Of a stretch of DNA of 64,000 nucleotides, positions 49,138 to 62,269 are shown one piece after another; the stretch's first letter is position 1, and each line of letters begins with the position of its first letter. The notes beneath the pieces are model-generated. The model ran no database searches, was not told the origin of the DNA, and worked only from the letters and a program-made list of their open reading frames with translations. This stretch comes from Cenococcum geophilum 1.58. Taxonomy: Eukaryota > Ascomycota > Dothideomycetes > Gloniales > Gloniaceae. Location of the stretch: NCBI GenBank assembly GCA_001692895.1, contig KV748207.1, positions 930,001-994,000 of the forward strand, written 5' to 3'. The translations under genes and the position numbers were made by a program.

Positions 49138-50588
49138 GTAGGAGAAGCAGTAGTAGAATAGGTGCCTCTATGGCTGCGTATATTACTATAAGTAGAAGTC
49201 TTAGGGGGAGGGAAGGTTTCTAAAGGGGGGATGATGCGGGTATAAAGCTATGCGGATATTAGCAATATCCGTATTATTAAGATGCGGATATTATACTTTT
49301 TTAATAGGTGTTTTAGCTAGACTACTAGTAGAAGCTAATTGCGCACGTTTTTTGCGCTAAGGTATAACTAGCTTTAGTCTTAACAAACTATCCTATATAC
49401 GTGTTAGCTAATAGAATAGTGGTATACTATTAGTATATACCTTTTCACACGACCTATTACTTAAGCGATATTTTAAGTACGTACCTTTAAAATATGGCCT
49501 AGAGTTCTGCTTATAAACGTGATATTTATAATCTTACTTAACGCATAGAGTGTATAGCGGATTACGCAGTATACTAGAGCTATCCTTAATATTCTGGATA
49601 TAGGTATATATCCGCTAGCGAGCTTCCTTTATATTCTCCTAAGCACCAGCTTTTAGGGTATACTATTTATTTACTAACGGCACTTAAATAGGAAGGCGCT
49701 TGTTTATATTAATATTTGACGTTATAGCTTAGGCCGTCTATATACTATAGAGCTTATAAGGGCTGCGGAGATTATAAGAGGATAAAGGAGGGCTTTTAGG
49801 AGAGTTAGCGTTATTAAGATTAATCTCTTTATTATTATCTAAAATCTCTAACATTTCTGTTAGGTTACTATAAGAGGTAAATTAGTAGATAAGATACTAA
49901 AAGAGTATAGCTAACACATACGATTTAAAGGCTATTTTATACTAAATATTTTACACAGTAATTTTATTAGCCTGCCTCTTAAGAGAAGTAGAAGCATAAT
50001 AAGGATTAAACTTTTTAAAAGTAGTAGGCGATAAAGAAATAGGTAGCTTAAAGGTAGGCAATAAAGAGGTAAGCGGTAAAGAAGTAGGCGGTAAAGAGGT
50101 AAGTAGTAAAAAGGTAAGCGGATTTTTAGTGGATTTTGTAATAACCTTATTATAGTGTTCTGCTATATCTGATAAAGAGTGCTTTAATATATATTTCCTA
50201 AAATTATATTAGCTATAGGCATAATTTAGTATTAGAAAGCTTACTCTCTAAGTAAAAATTCTAAAGGATTAGTAAAAAAAAGAGCGTTCTTAAAAGCGTC
50301 CTTAATTATTTTATCGTTAACATTGCGCGTATTAAGTTCCTTAACTAAATAGCTATTAAACGTATTTAGAGGTATAAAAGAAGGCATTATAAATAGTAGT
50401 ATGCTAATTAATAGTAGATAAAACAACAATAATAAAGTTTGTGGTGCGTTATTATAAGGTAAAAGGTTAGTAGAAGAAGAGGTATGGAGATTAATTAAAG
50501 GTAAATATCCGCGCTAAGATTTTACCGAATTAGCTTACTAATAAATAATCACTATTATAGTAATTTACCTTAGTAAATATTAACTACC

Positions 50589-50892
50589 TTATATACGCTT
50601 ATTTATAACGCGTAAATCCTTTATAGTTAAGTTACTACTAATTAGAGTAAGTAGGCGCCTTCTAGTTAACTTGCGAAATAGTATTAATATAAAATTACCG
50701 CTTAGCTAAGGTATTGGAGAAGGGTTATAAGCGGATTTCTTCCTTTTAAAGTGCGCAGATATATTATTTCGTTTTCTCTTACTATAAGGCAGATCTAATA
50801 TTAGCTAAAAGGCTTAAGGTATAGTAGCCTAAAAAGAACGGATAATATCTAACTAAGAGGATTATAAAACACTTAAACTAAATAGCTAATAT
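50589..50892. other. Unassigned RIP-mutated sequence before the second Copia copy
   Basis: AT-rich sequence between tandem-unit copy 2 and the second Copia insertion. No motif is recognised. It ends with the target site AATAT. Confidence 0.4.
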
Positions 50893-51058
50893 TGTTGGGA
50901 ATGAGGCAAGCGGTCGTTACGTAACGCCGCGGCACTAGCATAGTAAGGAGTCTTAAGCTCCTCGCCCTTCCTTATTCTAATTAATAAGCTTTATTAACCA
51001 ACATTACTATAATCTACTCGAGTAGTTATTATTAGTAAGTTACCCTATATAACCAATA
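50893..51058 (+). repeat. 5' LTR, second Copia copy
   Basis: 166 bp, TGTTGGGAATGAGG... to ...AACCAATA, preceded by target duplication AATAT. Contains the AGGAG-type hairpin at 50946-50962. Confidence 0.92.
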
Positions 51059-54000
51059 CTAATTAGTGGTTAAATATATAGTCAACTATAGAGCAGCTAG
51101 GTTTTTAAATAGAAGAGACAGTCTTATATAAGGGTGCTATATACGCTTATATGGAATAGATCCCGGCGATACTATGCTACTTTAAACTTATAGAAAACTA
51201 GTAATAGAAGTGTTACTAAGTACTAGGAGATACTAAGTTACATCTATTATGTAGAATAACTACGTTTACGAAGATTTAGTCGAGTACTTTAGGTTAGAAG
51301 TGTTACTAAACCTAGGGTCCTAAGTTAACGTCTAAAACGCGTTAAAAACAACCACCTTAATACCCTTTGTGTACCTTTATAGACTATAGAATTATAATTA
51401 CTACCTAATTACACGTTAAATAACCCTTATTTTCCTTAATCTTTTTATTAAAACGCGTTAAATAACTACCTTAATACCCTCCGTGTACCTTTATAGATTC
51501 TATTATAGCGTTAACCTACCTAAAGAAGTATAAGAAAGACATTAACCTAGAGATATAGAACACCAATATAACTAACCTTAAAGATGTTAATCAGTAAGAC
51601 TTAAACGGATTCCTATTATACCGCATAGTATACTATAAAGATAGCGAATATAACAATACTATACTATAGTACTATATAAGGGAGGACTTTATTAGATAGA
51701 TAAAGGGAATATAGACTTCTATAAAGAAGGATATTATATAAGACTTCCGTAACTTCTTATAGGAGTATAAAGTGTTTATACCTATAGACGGGGGTACTAT
51801 TAGGGACAATATTTAGGAGCAGGTTATTAATATAAAAGAAGAGCATAAATAGACTCTATAAGAGATTAAGCACCAACTACGTACTATAAGGAAGCTTAAT
51901 TTATAATAGAATCCAAGCAATATACCTCTAGAGACAAATCTACCTCTACCTTTAACTCCTCTATATCCAATTTAACCTATAACCTTAATGTTAGATACTA
52001 TACCCCAATGAGAGTAGGCATAGGATCCTATTGCTTTACAATTTAACAACCTTTAGACTCTACTAACTAGACCTATATCCCTACTATAGCCTATAATGCA
52101 ACTCCTACCTCCTTTACCTTAATTTTAAATTAGAGGTAGTTTAAAATTGCTTATAGAGCTTGCGAAGCTCTACTTAGATTAGGAGAAGAAGTTTAGCGGG
52201 GAATTATATAATATTCTTAATTCGAAACTACGTATCTTCTATAACTATTACTAAAAGGTAGGAATAGAGTCTAATTAATACCATAACGCTTATTCCGTTA
52301 TGCTTAAGGGCTAAGCTAGTACCTTCTATTATAATCGTTTAGTAGGAAAAGGATATAATTTTAACCGCATAATATATATATTAAGATACCACTTTAAAAT
52401 AGAAGAGATTAAGTAGTAGTATATATTAGAATGGAGAGAGACTACCTTTTTAAGGATTATTGCTATAAACCTAGGTGTCCCTCGGCTTAATTATCTTTAA
52501 AAGCTCTTTAATTAACTTTAGATAATTTAGCGTGGTTTATCCAAATCATATTAAGAGGATTTTAGCCTATATAATTAAGTTATTAGCATATACTAAGGCG
52601 TTAAAGAATATAACCTTACTCTCTTTAATCCTATAAATACTTATAAAGGAATATATACTTAATTAAGATCTTCTATTAGTACCGCTCTACGCTCTTAAAA
52701 AGTATAGCAATTTAACGCCTAACTCTAACCTACTTCGATTAACCCGCCTAACTAATATAATTATAACTAGACTAATTAAACATATAGTAGCCGTAGTAGG
52801 CAATATAGTAGAGGGTATAATTAATAACTATAAGGTAAAGGTAGAGGTCCTTATAGAGGTTTATTTTAAAGTAATTGCTAAAAAAAGTATTATATTTATA
52901 AAAAACCGAATTGCTAGTTAACTAGGCATTCTCTTAATAAACAAAAGGAGGCATATAATAAGTTTCGCCAGAGTATAAAAAACGTTAAAAATTATAAGGT
53001 TACTACGGCCTACTTTTAAAGCTTTCTAGTTTAATATAAAGGCGTAGAAAATCTTAAGGGTAAGGTTAATAAGGCCGAATAGCTTCTTATAGATATAGAA
53101 ATTAAAGACTACTTACCCAACTAATACTTTACTAAGTATAGTAAGGTAGATGGTATATAAACCGTTGCTATTCTTAATAACCAATCTACGCTCCATTCTG
53201 TTATAAAGTTAGATATCTTTAATAAGCTAAAGGAGAGCTCCGCGTTCTCCTTTAACGATAGATACTTAGCAAATATCTTTTATAGTATTATGCTAGATAC
53301 TAGAGCCGCAGGAGTATTTACAGTAGGAGAACCTTAAGTTTAAGCTCTTTAATAACTTAATACTTCTATCTAGATTAACTAATTAACGGTAGGCTAATAT
53401 ATAATATGTTTTAGTAAGGGTACCATAATCTCTCTCGGCATAATTAGGGTCTAAACCCCCTTAGGATACATTACTTTCTACATTATTCCTACAAATACTT
53501 CGTTTCTATTCTATATTAGGGATATAGACAAATTAGGCGTTAAGCTTAATAACTTTAAGAATATACTCGTACAGGGAGATAATTGGGTGCCTATTATACG
53601 TAAGTAGGGTTACCCTTAGCTACTCCTTTAATAACCAGAAAAGAGTATTACTTAGAGCTATTTAACTAAGTTAAAGTTACGTTAACTACACCATTATTTT
53701 AGCCACCCCTTTATTTACTAATTGCTTAGAGTTCTTTAGTAAATAGGCTATAAAGTTAAAGTTAAGGCAATTAAGCATCTTATAAAGTACTGCTATTACT
53801 ATTAAATAAACTAGAAGTCCCCTAGCCAATTTAAGTTTACCCTTAAGGGTAACTACAAATTCAACTTCTATATTATTATTAATATTATATATCTTAGCGG
53901 TAAGCCAGTACTCTAAGTTATTAACTTCTTAATCTTTTTTTAAGCTGCACGTTTCCTAAAGGATATATTGGCTAGAAACGCATAGGATACCCTATAATTA

Positions 54001-56746
54001 TACTAGATTAATATCTACCTAGAACCCCCTAATTAAATCGTCTATAGTATAGGAAAGAACTTCTTATTAGTAGAGTTTTAACAATAGATAAAGGTAATAG
54101 TAATTAAGGTTAAGGAAGTCCCTATTAAGGCATATAATAGTATTAAAAAAGTAGAGTAATATTACGCGCCATTATACTGCGTATATAAGATTATCTCTTT
54201 AAAACTAGAGGACGCTAGCAAAAAACTTACCTTATAAATAGCTGTTAAAGCTATTAATAATTCCGCTAGCCTAGATAGACTCGTACCTATATTACTAGTC
54301 TTTAGCGCCTACCNTTAAATAACTAANAATTNTTTANTATCTCCCTCTATTATATAATAAGCTAAGGCTATTTACAAGGCAATAAAGGAGGTGCGATATC
54401 TCTACGCTATATGCCAGGTTAACAATATACTAGGAATAAGAAATGGCCTAAACACCTTAACTACGCTTAATCTACCACTCTAGTTTAAGGTACGCGTATA
54501 GCGTAAAAAGGGAGGATAGTTAGGCCTACATTAACTTATTATAATTAATAGTTAAACTTATACTATTTAGATGCCTTACAGACCTACTTAATTCCGTTTA
54601 ACTATTATTAAGCCTTATTATAAAGATAATAGTTCCAAGCCTTTATAGGATACTATAAAAGATGCCCTAAAGAAGAGCTATAATTAATATGCTCTAAAAG
54701 GCGACTATAATTCTAATATAATTATAGTAGATACGCCGCAACCATAACGCGGTAAAGGTCGCCCGAAAGGATTACAAAATCGCTAATATCTTATTAATTT
54801 TAAAGAGCAATTTATTACTGCCATTAAGAATAGAGTTAAGTTATTAATGGCCTTTATAATAGCTAAGGAGAAGGCTAATTTTAAGCTCGCAAAACAGCTC
54901 TAAAAGGAAGGTCGTATTATAACTTTAGAAGCTCCTTTCTAAGTATCTAATAAGCAGGAGATCGGTAGCCTTATTACAAGAGGAGTCTTTAAATTTAAAA
55001 AGTATAACCCTACTAAGTTTAACGAAGTTCGCATCTTTAAGTTAAGAATAGTTAATAAGATTAAGGGTAAAGCTATTAATGCCCTATTTAAGAAATTAAG
55101 GCTTATTATCTAAGGTTATAATAATAATAGTAAGGAGGTAATTCTTACGTAATCTCCCATAATTTAACGAGCTAGTTAGCGAGTTATTGTTACGCTAGCT
55201 CCCTCCTTAATAAAGAATAAAATAGCGGTTTATTTATAAGATATTACTTAAGCCTATACCCAATTAGAGACGCACCTTTAGCGCTTAATATTAGCATACC
55301 TTCCGGAGTAAATTCGCTACCAGTATCCTAAGGATACGATTATAGTTGTACTTAAGCTATTATATAGAATTGCAGAGGTAGAAACTTACTAGTGGGCTAC
55401 CTACAGCAAGCACTATAAAGAGAAGCTTTTAATAACTACTTTTATATTTAATTCCTACTTCCTTATTATAATTACGGGAACTCTATTTAGAATCGTCGGT
55501 ATATAAACTAATAATATAATTATTTTAGGAGACGACTAGTTCTTAGCCCTTAAAGAAAACGAGCTAGTAAAGGTAAATCCTATAGTAAAGCCAAAGGAGA
55601 AGCTTAATTTAATAACACTATTACTCTTTAATAGATGTATCCTCTCCCTAAATAAGAATTCTATTACTTTACGCTAAAAGGGTTAAGGTAAGAAGATTAA
55701 CGTTATTAACGTTAATTCTTTAAAGTAAGGATATATAGAGTAACGCGCTTATGGAGTTTATATTACTTCTATCTATTAACCTAAGGCTTTATTTAATCTC
55801 TCTATTACCGCTTAATACTAGAAACTAACTAAGGATAACGTTCTTATCCTAAATAAGCGTCTTTTTTTAGCAAATAAACCATCTTAATCGGGGACTACTC
55901 TACGTGCCTACTAATCTCCCCACTACTAAGCTCTTTGTATTTATTAATAAATCGTTTATAAATAATAAAGATTTTAGCTCCTAGTTGGGATATAAGATTA
56001 TTATCGCAAATGAATTTACTAAAGAGAATAACTTTATAATCTATAGTAATCTTATCTATTAGAGCTTAACTAAGAGTAAGCATATTACTTAAAGCGTTTT
56101 AGCGTTAGAGATATATAGAATAGTTAGCGGAGTTAATATAGCAATTATAATTAGAACTACCCTGAAAATAATTATAGATCGACTTAAACTTCCCGTTATC
56201 CCTGTAATCGTATATACCGACTTATGCTCCCTCTATAAGTATTTAGTTAAGCTTAGTACTATAAAGAAGAAGCGCCTTATAATTGATATTATAGCACTTT
56301 ATTAATCTTACAAACGGCAAGAACTCTTTAAAATTTAATAAATTAACGGTTAAGATAACCTAGCAGATATAATAATAAAGGCAAACCTAAATAAGGCTCT
56401 AGAAACGTTTGTTAATATAAATACTCTACGTATATAAGTTAAAGGTTGGGTTAAAAGGGAGTAAGAGTATAATATTCTGCAGACCCTAATTTTAACTAGC
56501 TAATTAGGATTTTCCATACCCGGCATAGAAAATTGCTATTAGCTCGCTTATAACTAGCGCCTTAGCGGCCCTAATATAATATCTACCTATAACTCTAAGT
56601 AAGAAAGCACTACGTGCTAAAAGGCAAATTTTAGGACAGCGAGACTTATATTATAATAGCAATAGTAAGTAAGGAGGATCGATATTTGTTACGCTAGTTA
56701 AGCAGTATTTATATATAAATGGCAACTATAAAAGAAGAGTTGCTAG

Positions 56747-56912
56747 TGTTGGGAATGAGGCAAGCGGTCGTTACGTGACGCCGCGGCACTAGCGTGGCGA
56801 GGAGCCTTAAGCTCCTTACCCTTCCTTATTTCAATTAATAAGCTTTATTAACCAATATTACTGTAACCTACTCAAGTAGTCGTTATTGGTAAGTTACCCT
56901 ATATAACTAATA
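56747..56912 (+). repeat. 3' LTR, second Copia copy
   Basis: 166-bp partner of 50893-51058 with the perfect hairpin AGGAGC-CTTAA-GCTCCT at 56800-56816; followed by target duplication AATAT. Confidence 0.92.
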
Positions 56913-57109
56913 AATATAATATAGGTTTTGCGGGTTTTAGGAGCTTTAGGTATAAACCTTAATATTTCTCTAAATAAGAATCTAATAGACTATTTAAATA
57001 TATATACGGAAATTAATACTTAATACCCGGATATTAATTAGAGCTCTACCCTAGTTTTAGTTAAGTTAATAAATAAGTAAAACGCTAAGGAATATTAAAT
57101 ACTAACCTG

Positions 57110-57700
57110 CTAAAGCTGCGTTATATCTAAACCTAAGGGCGGAGATTAAGCACTAGGCTGCAGGTTCTAAGCTGCGCTTAGTTTAGAGAGCGGAGATTAA
57201 ATATTAGGCTGTAAATTCTAAGCCGCACCTAATTTAAAAGGTGGGGATTAAGTATTAGTACGCGAATTCTAAACTACGTCTAGTTTAGAGGGTGGAGATT
57301 AAGTATTAGCCTGCAAACCCTAAGCCTTAGAGTTCCCTAAAAGCGGAGATTTAGTATTATAACTTAAATCCTAAGCCTTAGGATTTTCTAGGAGCGGAGA
57401 TCTAATACTATATTACAAACTCTAAATTTCTAGATTTCCTACTATCTAGGAACTAGTGCTATGCCGCTAATATCAAACTTTAGAATTTTTTATAGTTAGA
57501 GATCCGGTGTTATATTACGAATATTAAACCTTAGGCTTATCTAAAAGTTAAGACTTAGTATTACACTATAAGCTCTAATACTTAGGCTGCCCTAAGGATT
57601 TAGATTTAATACTACGCTAAGAGCTTTAATATCTAGATTGCTTTAAGGGCTAAGACCTAATACTACGCTATAAGATCTAATATCCGGCGCTTTAGCTACA
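57110..57700 (+). repeat. Degenerate tandem array, about 55-60-bp period
   Basis: About ten imperfect units share a core like GGCGGAGATTAAGTATTAGG-CTGCAAATTCTAAGCC, visible from about 57130. Units become more divergent towards 57700, where the core reads AAGACCTAATACTACGCTATAAG. RIP-type transitions blur the unit boundaries. Confidence 0.75.
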
Positions 57701-59090
57701 GCCTATTTATACTTATATTGCTACTAATATTAGCAAATAAATGTCTCTATATCCTTTTTAAGGTTATACTACTAGCTAATATAGTACTAAAGGGGAGAAT
57801 TAGCTAGAGAGACTGGCTTAGAGTTATATTAACACTAGCTATATAAGCAGATATAGTACTTCTTACTTAAGTAAAGCGGCGGAAAGTGCTAAATTTACCT
57901 CTAATTAATTCTGCTGGCTAAAAGGGAGCTAACTCTATAGTGGCTAATATATTAGCCCGTAAGTCTACGCGTTAGAATAAGCCTTTTAACCGCACCGGCG
58001 AGCCACTAAGCGAAGTATACGGTTATTAAGCACTAATATACGATTAATTAGACGAACTATTTAAAAGCCGCTATAAGCGATAAGCCTAGGTTAATAGATA
58101 AGCTGCCGAACCACTATACTAACCTTATAGATATCCGTCCACACCCGCTATATAGGCTAATTCCCTTCTAGTATCCTGCTACTAAGTTACTATAGAGGGT
58201 GCTATAATGCGGCAGTTTGCTGTCGCCGTTAATACTAGATTACTATAGATTGCTACTAACGACAGACTATTGCCAGTAGGATCATTAATAAGGCCACGTT
58301 AATTTGCAATAACCGCACGCGGAAATCGCTGCGGAGATTAAATACTACACTATGGACTAGCGCTACCTATATTCGAGCTAATAATACTATTAAACTTCTG
58401 CTATAGAGCTTAAAGGCTATACCACAGACTAATACCTAGGTTATTTTAAGATATAAACTAAGGCAGCGGAGAATTGTAAGAAGCTATATTAAGAAGCTAT
58501 TAAAAATAATAGAGGCGCTATAGGGAGTTATTAGGATGCTGAAGGCCAAGTTAAGGGTACTACGGATATATACTAGACGATTTTCGAGCGGGTAGCTATA
58601 TATCTAGAGTATACGGATATTAAATATCTAGTTATTAAGATAACTATAATAAAGTAGTATACGTAGTCTAGGACCAGTTTGCCTATAAGTCTTAGGTTAA
58701 TGCAAGCTAAGATATTTAAAAATTGGTTATATCTGTTTACGAGCTAAATACTAATAATAGCTATAAGGGCGGTAATACTTCGGTTTATAATAGTTAATTA
58801 GAGCTAGCACTCCTTATAGCTAATATACTAATAGGTCCCTATTAACCCGCTAATAGTAGAGGCGTCTATAATAAGCTTCTAGATACGGCAATATATCTAC
58901 TAGATTGCAACGCAACTTATAAAACACTAGTATTAAAGTATTGCGTTTCTTCCTTATAAATAAAGCGGATAAGCGCGTCCACTTTATCTCCTAGGAAGCT
59001 GTAATCCTATTTAGGCAATATCCGCTTAAGGCCCTTATAAGTTAATAGAGGTTGGATATAAAGTATACGGATTTAATTGTCGGATATAAT
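57701..59090. other. Unassigned RIP-mutated sequence
   Basis: AT-rich with intermittent GC-richer patches (57890-58330). No family is recognised on either strand. It lies next to the RecQ-like remnant, towards its 3' end, and may belong to the same element or gene. Confidence 0.4.
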
Positions 59091-61300
59091 ATAACTGAAA
59101 ATTAGACTCTAAACTGCATCCTAGTATATTATATTAAGCCATTCTTTAATCTACTTCTTAACACTTATAAATAGATCCTTTAAGTACTTACTCTTTATAA
59201 TATTCCTAGTATATAGTGCGACAATATTATACTCCTTATAAGCCTGTAATAAATTATTATAATTAGAGCAATAGCGTAAACCTCTAGATAATAGACTTGT
59301 CTTCTTATATAGCTTAAGCAAAATATTATATAGATATCCAGTAGCTTTATTTATAAGCTCGTATAATATATTTAGAAGTACCGCCCGTTTCTCTATATTA
59401 GTTTTTGCCCTCTTCTATTTTTCTATATACTTAATTAGTAGGGCTAATAATGTTATATTCTTATTAAGTATTTAATCCTCCTCCTAAGCAGATACCTATA
59501 AGATAATATTACTATTAATTATAACAAATAAAGCTAGATTGCTAGCGAAATCCGCTGCCTTATCCTCTTATATTACCATCCTAGTAGTAATAAAGTTACG
59601 GGCGAGTCGGGTAGATAGAGGGGCTATAGGTTTTTAAGACTTTTGCTTTAGCGGTATAATATCCGCAAGAGCGCCCTTATACTAGTTTTTAATAAGGATA
59701 ATTATATATCTGGTAATACTATTGCGTTAGGCGGCCCGTCTGAATCGCTGCAGTATTATATTTAGGCTTTTATTGGGATAATAACTGTATATAATAAAAC
59801 GGATAATATCTGGAATATCCGTACTATAGGCTAGGGCGTCCAATATAATAAAAATATAGGTAGGTAAGTCTTCTGTATAGAAATTTCGATACTCCCTACT
59901 CTTATTACGTTTGGATAATATCGTATAATAACTCCGTACTGCTATTTTAGCCTACTTAATAGTATAGCCCTTAGTTATAAGCCACGAATAAATAGTATTT
60001 ATACACCTATAGATATAATTTTTGGTATAAAGAAAGATAATTGTCTTAGGAATTAATTCGGGACTTAAAACCTTTTGTTTCTTCGGCTATATAGTACCTC
60101 CTACCGGATTTTAAATATGCCCGACTAATTAATAAATAGAGGTAGCGGATATTTAACTAGAAGATGCGGATATCCTACTAGGCACTGCGGGCGTTTAGCT
60201 AAATAATGCGGATATTTTACTAGACCCTACGGATATCTAGCTAGGGGTCGCGGATATATAATCCTCCTCTACTACCGCCTCCTTAAATGCCTCTTTAATA
60301 ATAAAGAATAGTGCCTTATAATTGTTCTTATCCCTCCTCTTAATATAGCCCCTAATAATAGATAGGTTAGGCCGATTAATATCCGTTTATTTAAGGTCCG
60401 TTATACTCTAATAAAACCCTACTAGCTTTATTACCTTTATATACATCTCCTTATTAAGTATTACAGTATATATAAACTACGGCACTGTTAAACTAAGTAG
60501 TAACTAGACCTTAAAGAGCTATATGTAATAGGGCCAGAAGCTCTTACCCTAGTTAGTAACTAGATAATACTTATTAATTATAACTAAGGAAATATACGAG
60601 CGAAAAGTAGGCTAAGTAAGGATATGGTGGAACCGTTTACTTAATAGCAACTCTAGTAATACTAGAATATACGTAAACTAACCCGCCTTAATATATTTTA
60701 GGATATCCGTATACGCTTTTATTACCTCCATACATATAAATATAGGATTTACTCCTAAAATAGCCCGTATCTTTAATAGCTGCTCCTCTCTAATTACGTT
60801 TAGAGGCAATATAATAATAGTAATAGAAGCTCGAACCAGTAATAGAATTACCTGCATTATTATACTCTTACCCTATAATATCTTTGCTACTAAGAATAAG
60901 TCCCTCCGCCTATATATTACCCATCTTAATACCTTAATTTAACTAGGTCGTCCGCTATACGGATATAGAAGCTTAATAGCTCTATCTATTACGCTTAACT
61001 ATTTGTCCTTGCTTACCTCCTATAAGGCTAAAAGCTTATCTTACACATTTTATAACTGCCTCTCTGCCAGGGACGTAAGATCCTCCTGTATATAATTATC
61101 TAGCTCCTATAAGCTCCGCGAGACCTACTAGCGTTCCTATTTAACTACGGTCTTCTAACCCTAACGACTAGTGCCTTTCTTCTAAGCTATAGTGGGTTTT
61201 TTATGCGGATATAACGCCTAGTAGTAGTGGAGGCACTCTAGGCCAAGAGAGGATATTTTTAAAGAAGGACCTAACTATAGCACCTCCTAGGTGTTACAAT
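59090..61300 (-). pseudogene. RecQ-like helicase remnant (telomere-linked type)
   Basis: On the minus strand protein-like sequence contains, in order from about 60950 downward, LVKLRYQDGQYI-type sequence, a GKSMI segment with residues IMQVI (helicase motif I region, about 60880), SITIIVLPLNVIREEQLLK (motif Ia region), ILKYIKAGQFTYILVLPELLLS, a motif II region near 60580, and RPNLSIIRGYIKRRDKNNYKALFFI (about 60370). This pattern resembles the RecQ-family helicases that are multicopy near telomeres in several fungi. Helical, Lys-rich sequence at 59100-59450 may be its C-terminus. It is RIP-mutated, with many stops. The identity is from motif order only. Confidence 0.6.
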
Positions 61301-61600
61301 AGCTTTAAGTAGTAGATATCTACATATCTGTATAGTTTTATCTATATTAGCAGACTATTTAATAAAATATAATATGTAATAATAATTTTAATAATACGTT
61401 TTTTAACTTTAACGAAATTAATGTTAGGACTAAGCAATAGCCGTATTATAAAATTTATACCATTTAAAAGTCCTAAGTCTTAAAAATATTATATTAACTT
61501 TTGGTAATAATAATGCGTTATATAAATAAATGAATTAGATATCCGCAATATCCGCTTAGCGGATTTTGCTAATAATTTTAATAAGACGCGCTAAAGGCTC

Positions 61601-61671
61601 TTAGACGTGATTTTGCAATTCGGAAGACGGCGAAGGTTATTCCAACGCTAGCTAAAAAAAATCACGTCTAA
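61601..61671. repeat. Inverted repeat, TTAGACGTGATTTT ends
   Basis: CTTAGACGTGATTTT at 61601-61615 is matched by AAAATCACGTCTAAG ending at 61671, giving a foldback of about 70 bp. It resembles in layout, not clearly in sequence, the foldback at 27735-27824. Confidence 0.75.
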
Positions 61672-62269
61672 GCTCGCTGAGGTAAGTCAGTTAGTTAGTA
61701 TATAAAGTAGTTACAGTTAGTTAACAATTAGTTAGTAATAAGACTACAGCGAGCTAACAGCGAGCTGCCTTGGTGGTAAGAAAAGGATAGTTTGGTTATC
61801 TTATAAATTAGACGCTCCGTAGTAGATTTTGGTTATAGGGTAGGAAAAGCACATATAACGGCTTCCTATACCCCCCCTAAAGTCTTCCGCAGAGCGTCTA
61901 AGAGCTTATAGGTATCCTTTTAGTATAAACTAAATATTTTAAAAATCGAATTATATATATATAATATAATAGATTATTTAGGTAGTTATATCTTTATAAA
62001 TATATACTATAGCCCTATATCTAGAATATTAGGAGGCGAGATATATCGTCGTAGAACGTAAGTTAGGATCCCTAAATGCTGTAAGGTAATAGGCTCTACA
62101 CTACTTAGCTATAGCATAGACCCTAAAAGGTAAGCGAGTAACTAGTAAGATGTTAGGTATGGCGTGCGGAACAATATATGTTAGTGGGGGGGTAAATAAA
62201 ATTAGTAATAAAATTATTATAGAAAAGTTCTATTAAAAAACGTTGATTAAAAAAGACTTAGGCAGTCTC

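Larger units (their letters stand above)
42658..50588. repeat. 1.95-kb tandem unit, copy 2, split by Copia
   Basis: The second copy of the unit occupies 42658-43135 and 49143-50588, interrupted by a Copia element. The two parts total about 1.92 kb and follow copy 1 in the same order and orientation. Copies differ mainly by transitions, with a few small length differences in the GTAG-rich tract (50030-50115). Confidence 0.75.
50893..56912 (+). mobile_element. Ty1/Copia retrotransposon (second related copy), decayed
   Basis: 6020 bp with 166-bp LTRs at 50893-51058 and 56747-56912 and target duplication AATAT (50888-50892 and 56913-56917). From about 52740 to 56470 it is closely similar to 44850-48600 of the first copy, covering the zinc-knuckle region, protease, integrase, reverse transcriptase and RNase H. 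The gag 5' half and most of the LTR are clearly different. It is broken, with very many breaks. The LTRs differ at about 19 sites, all transitions. Four undetermined bases (54314, 54327, 54332, 54337) lie in it. Confidence 0.92.

Noticed and set aside
50241-50429. 62-codon minus-strand frame in tandem-unit copy 2
   Set aside because: Short remnant in RIP-mutated DNA; not a gene by itself, though it may derive from the unknown coding sequence of the unit.
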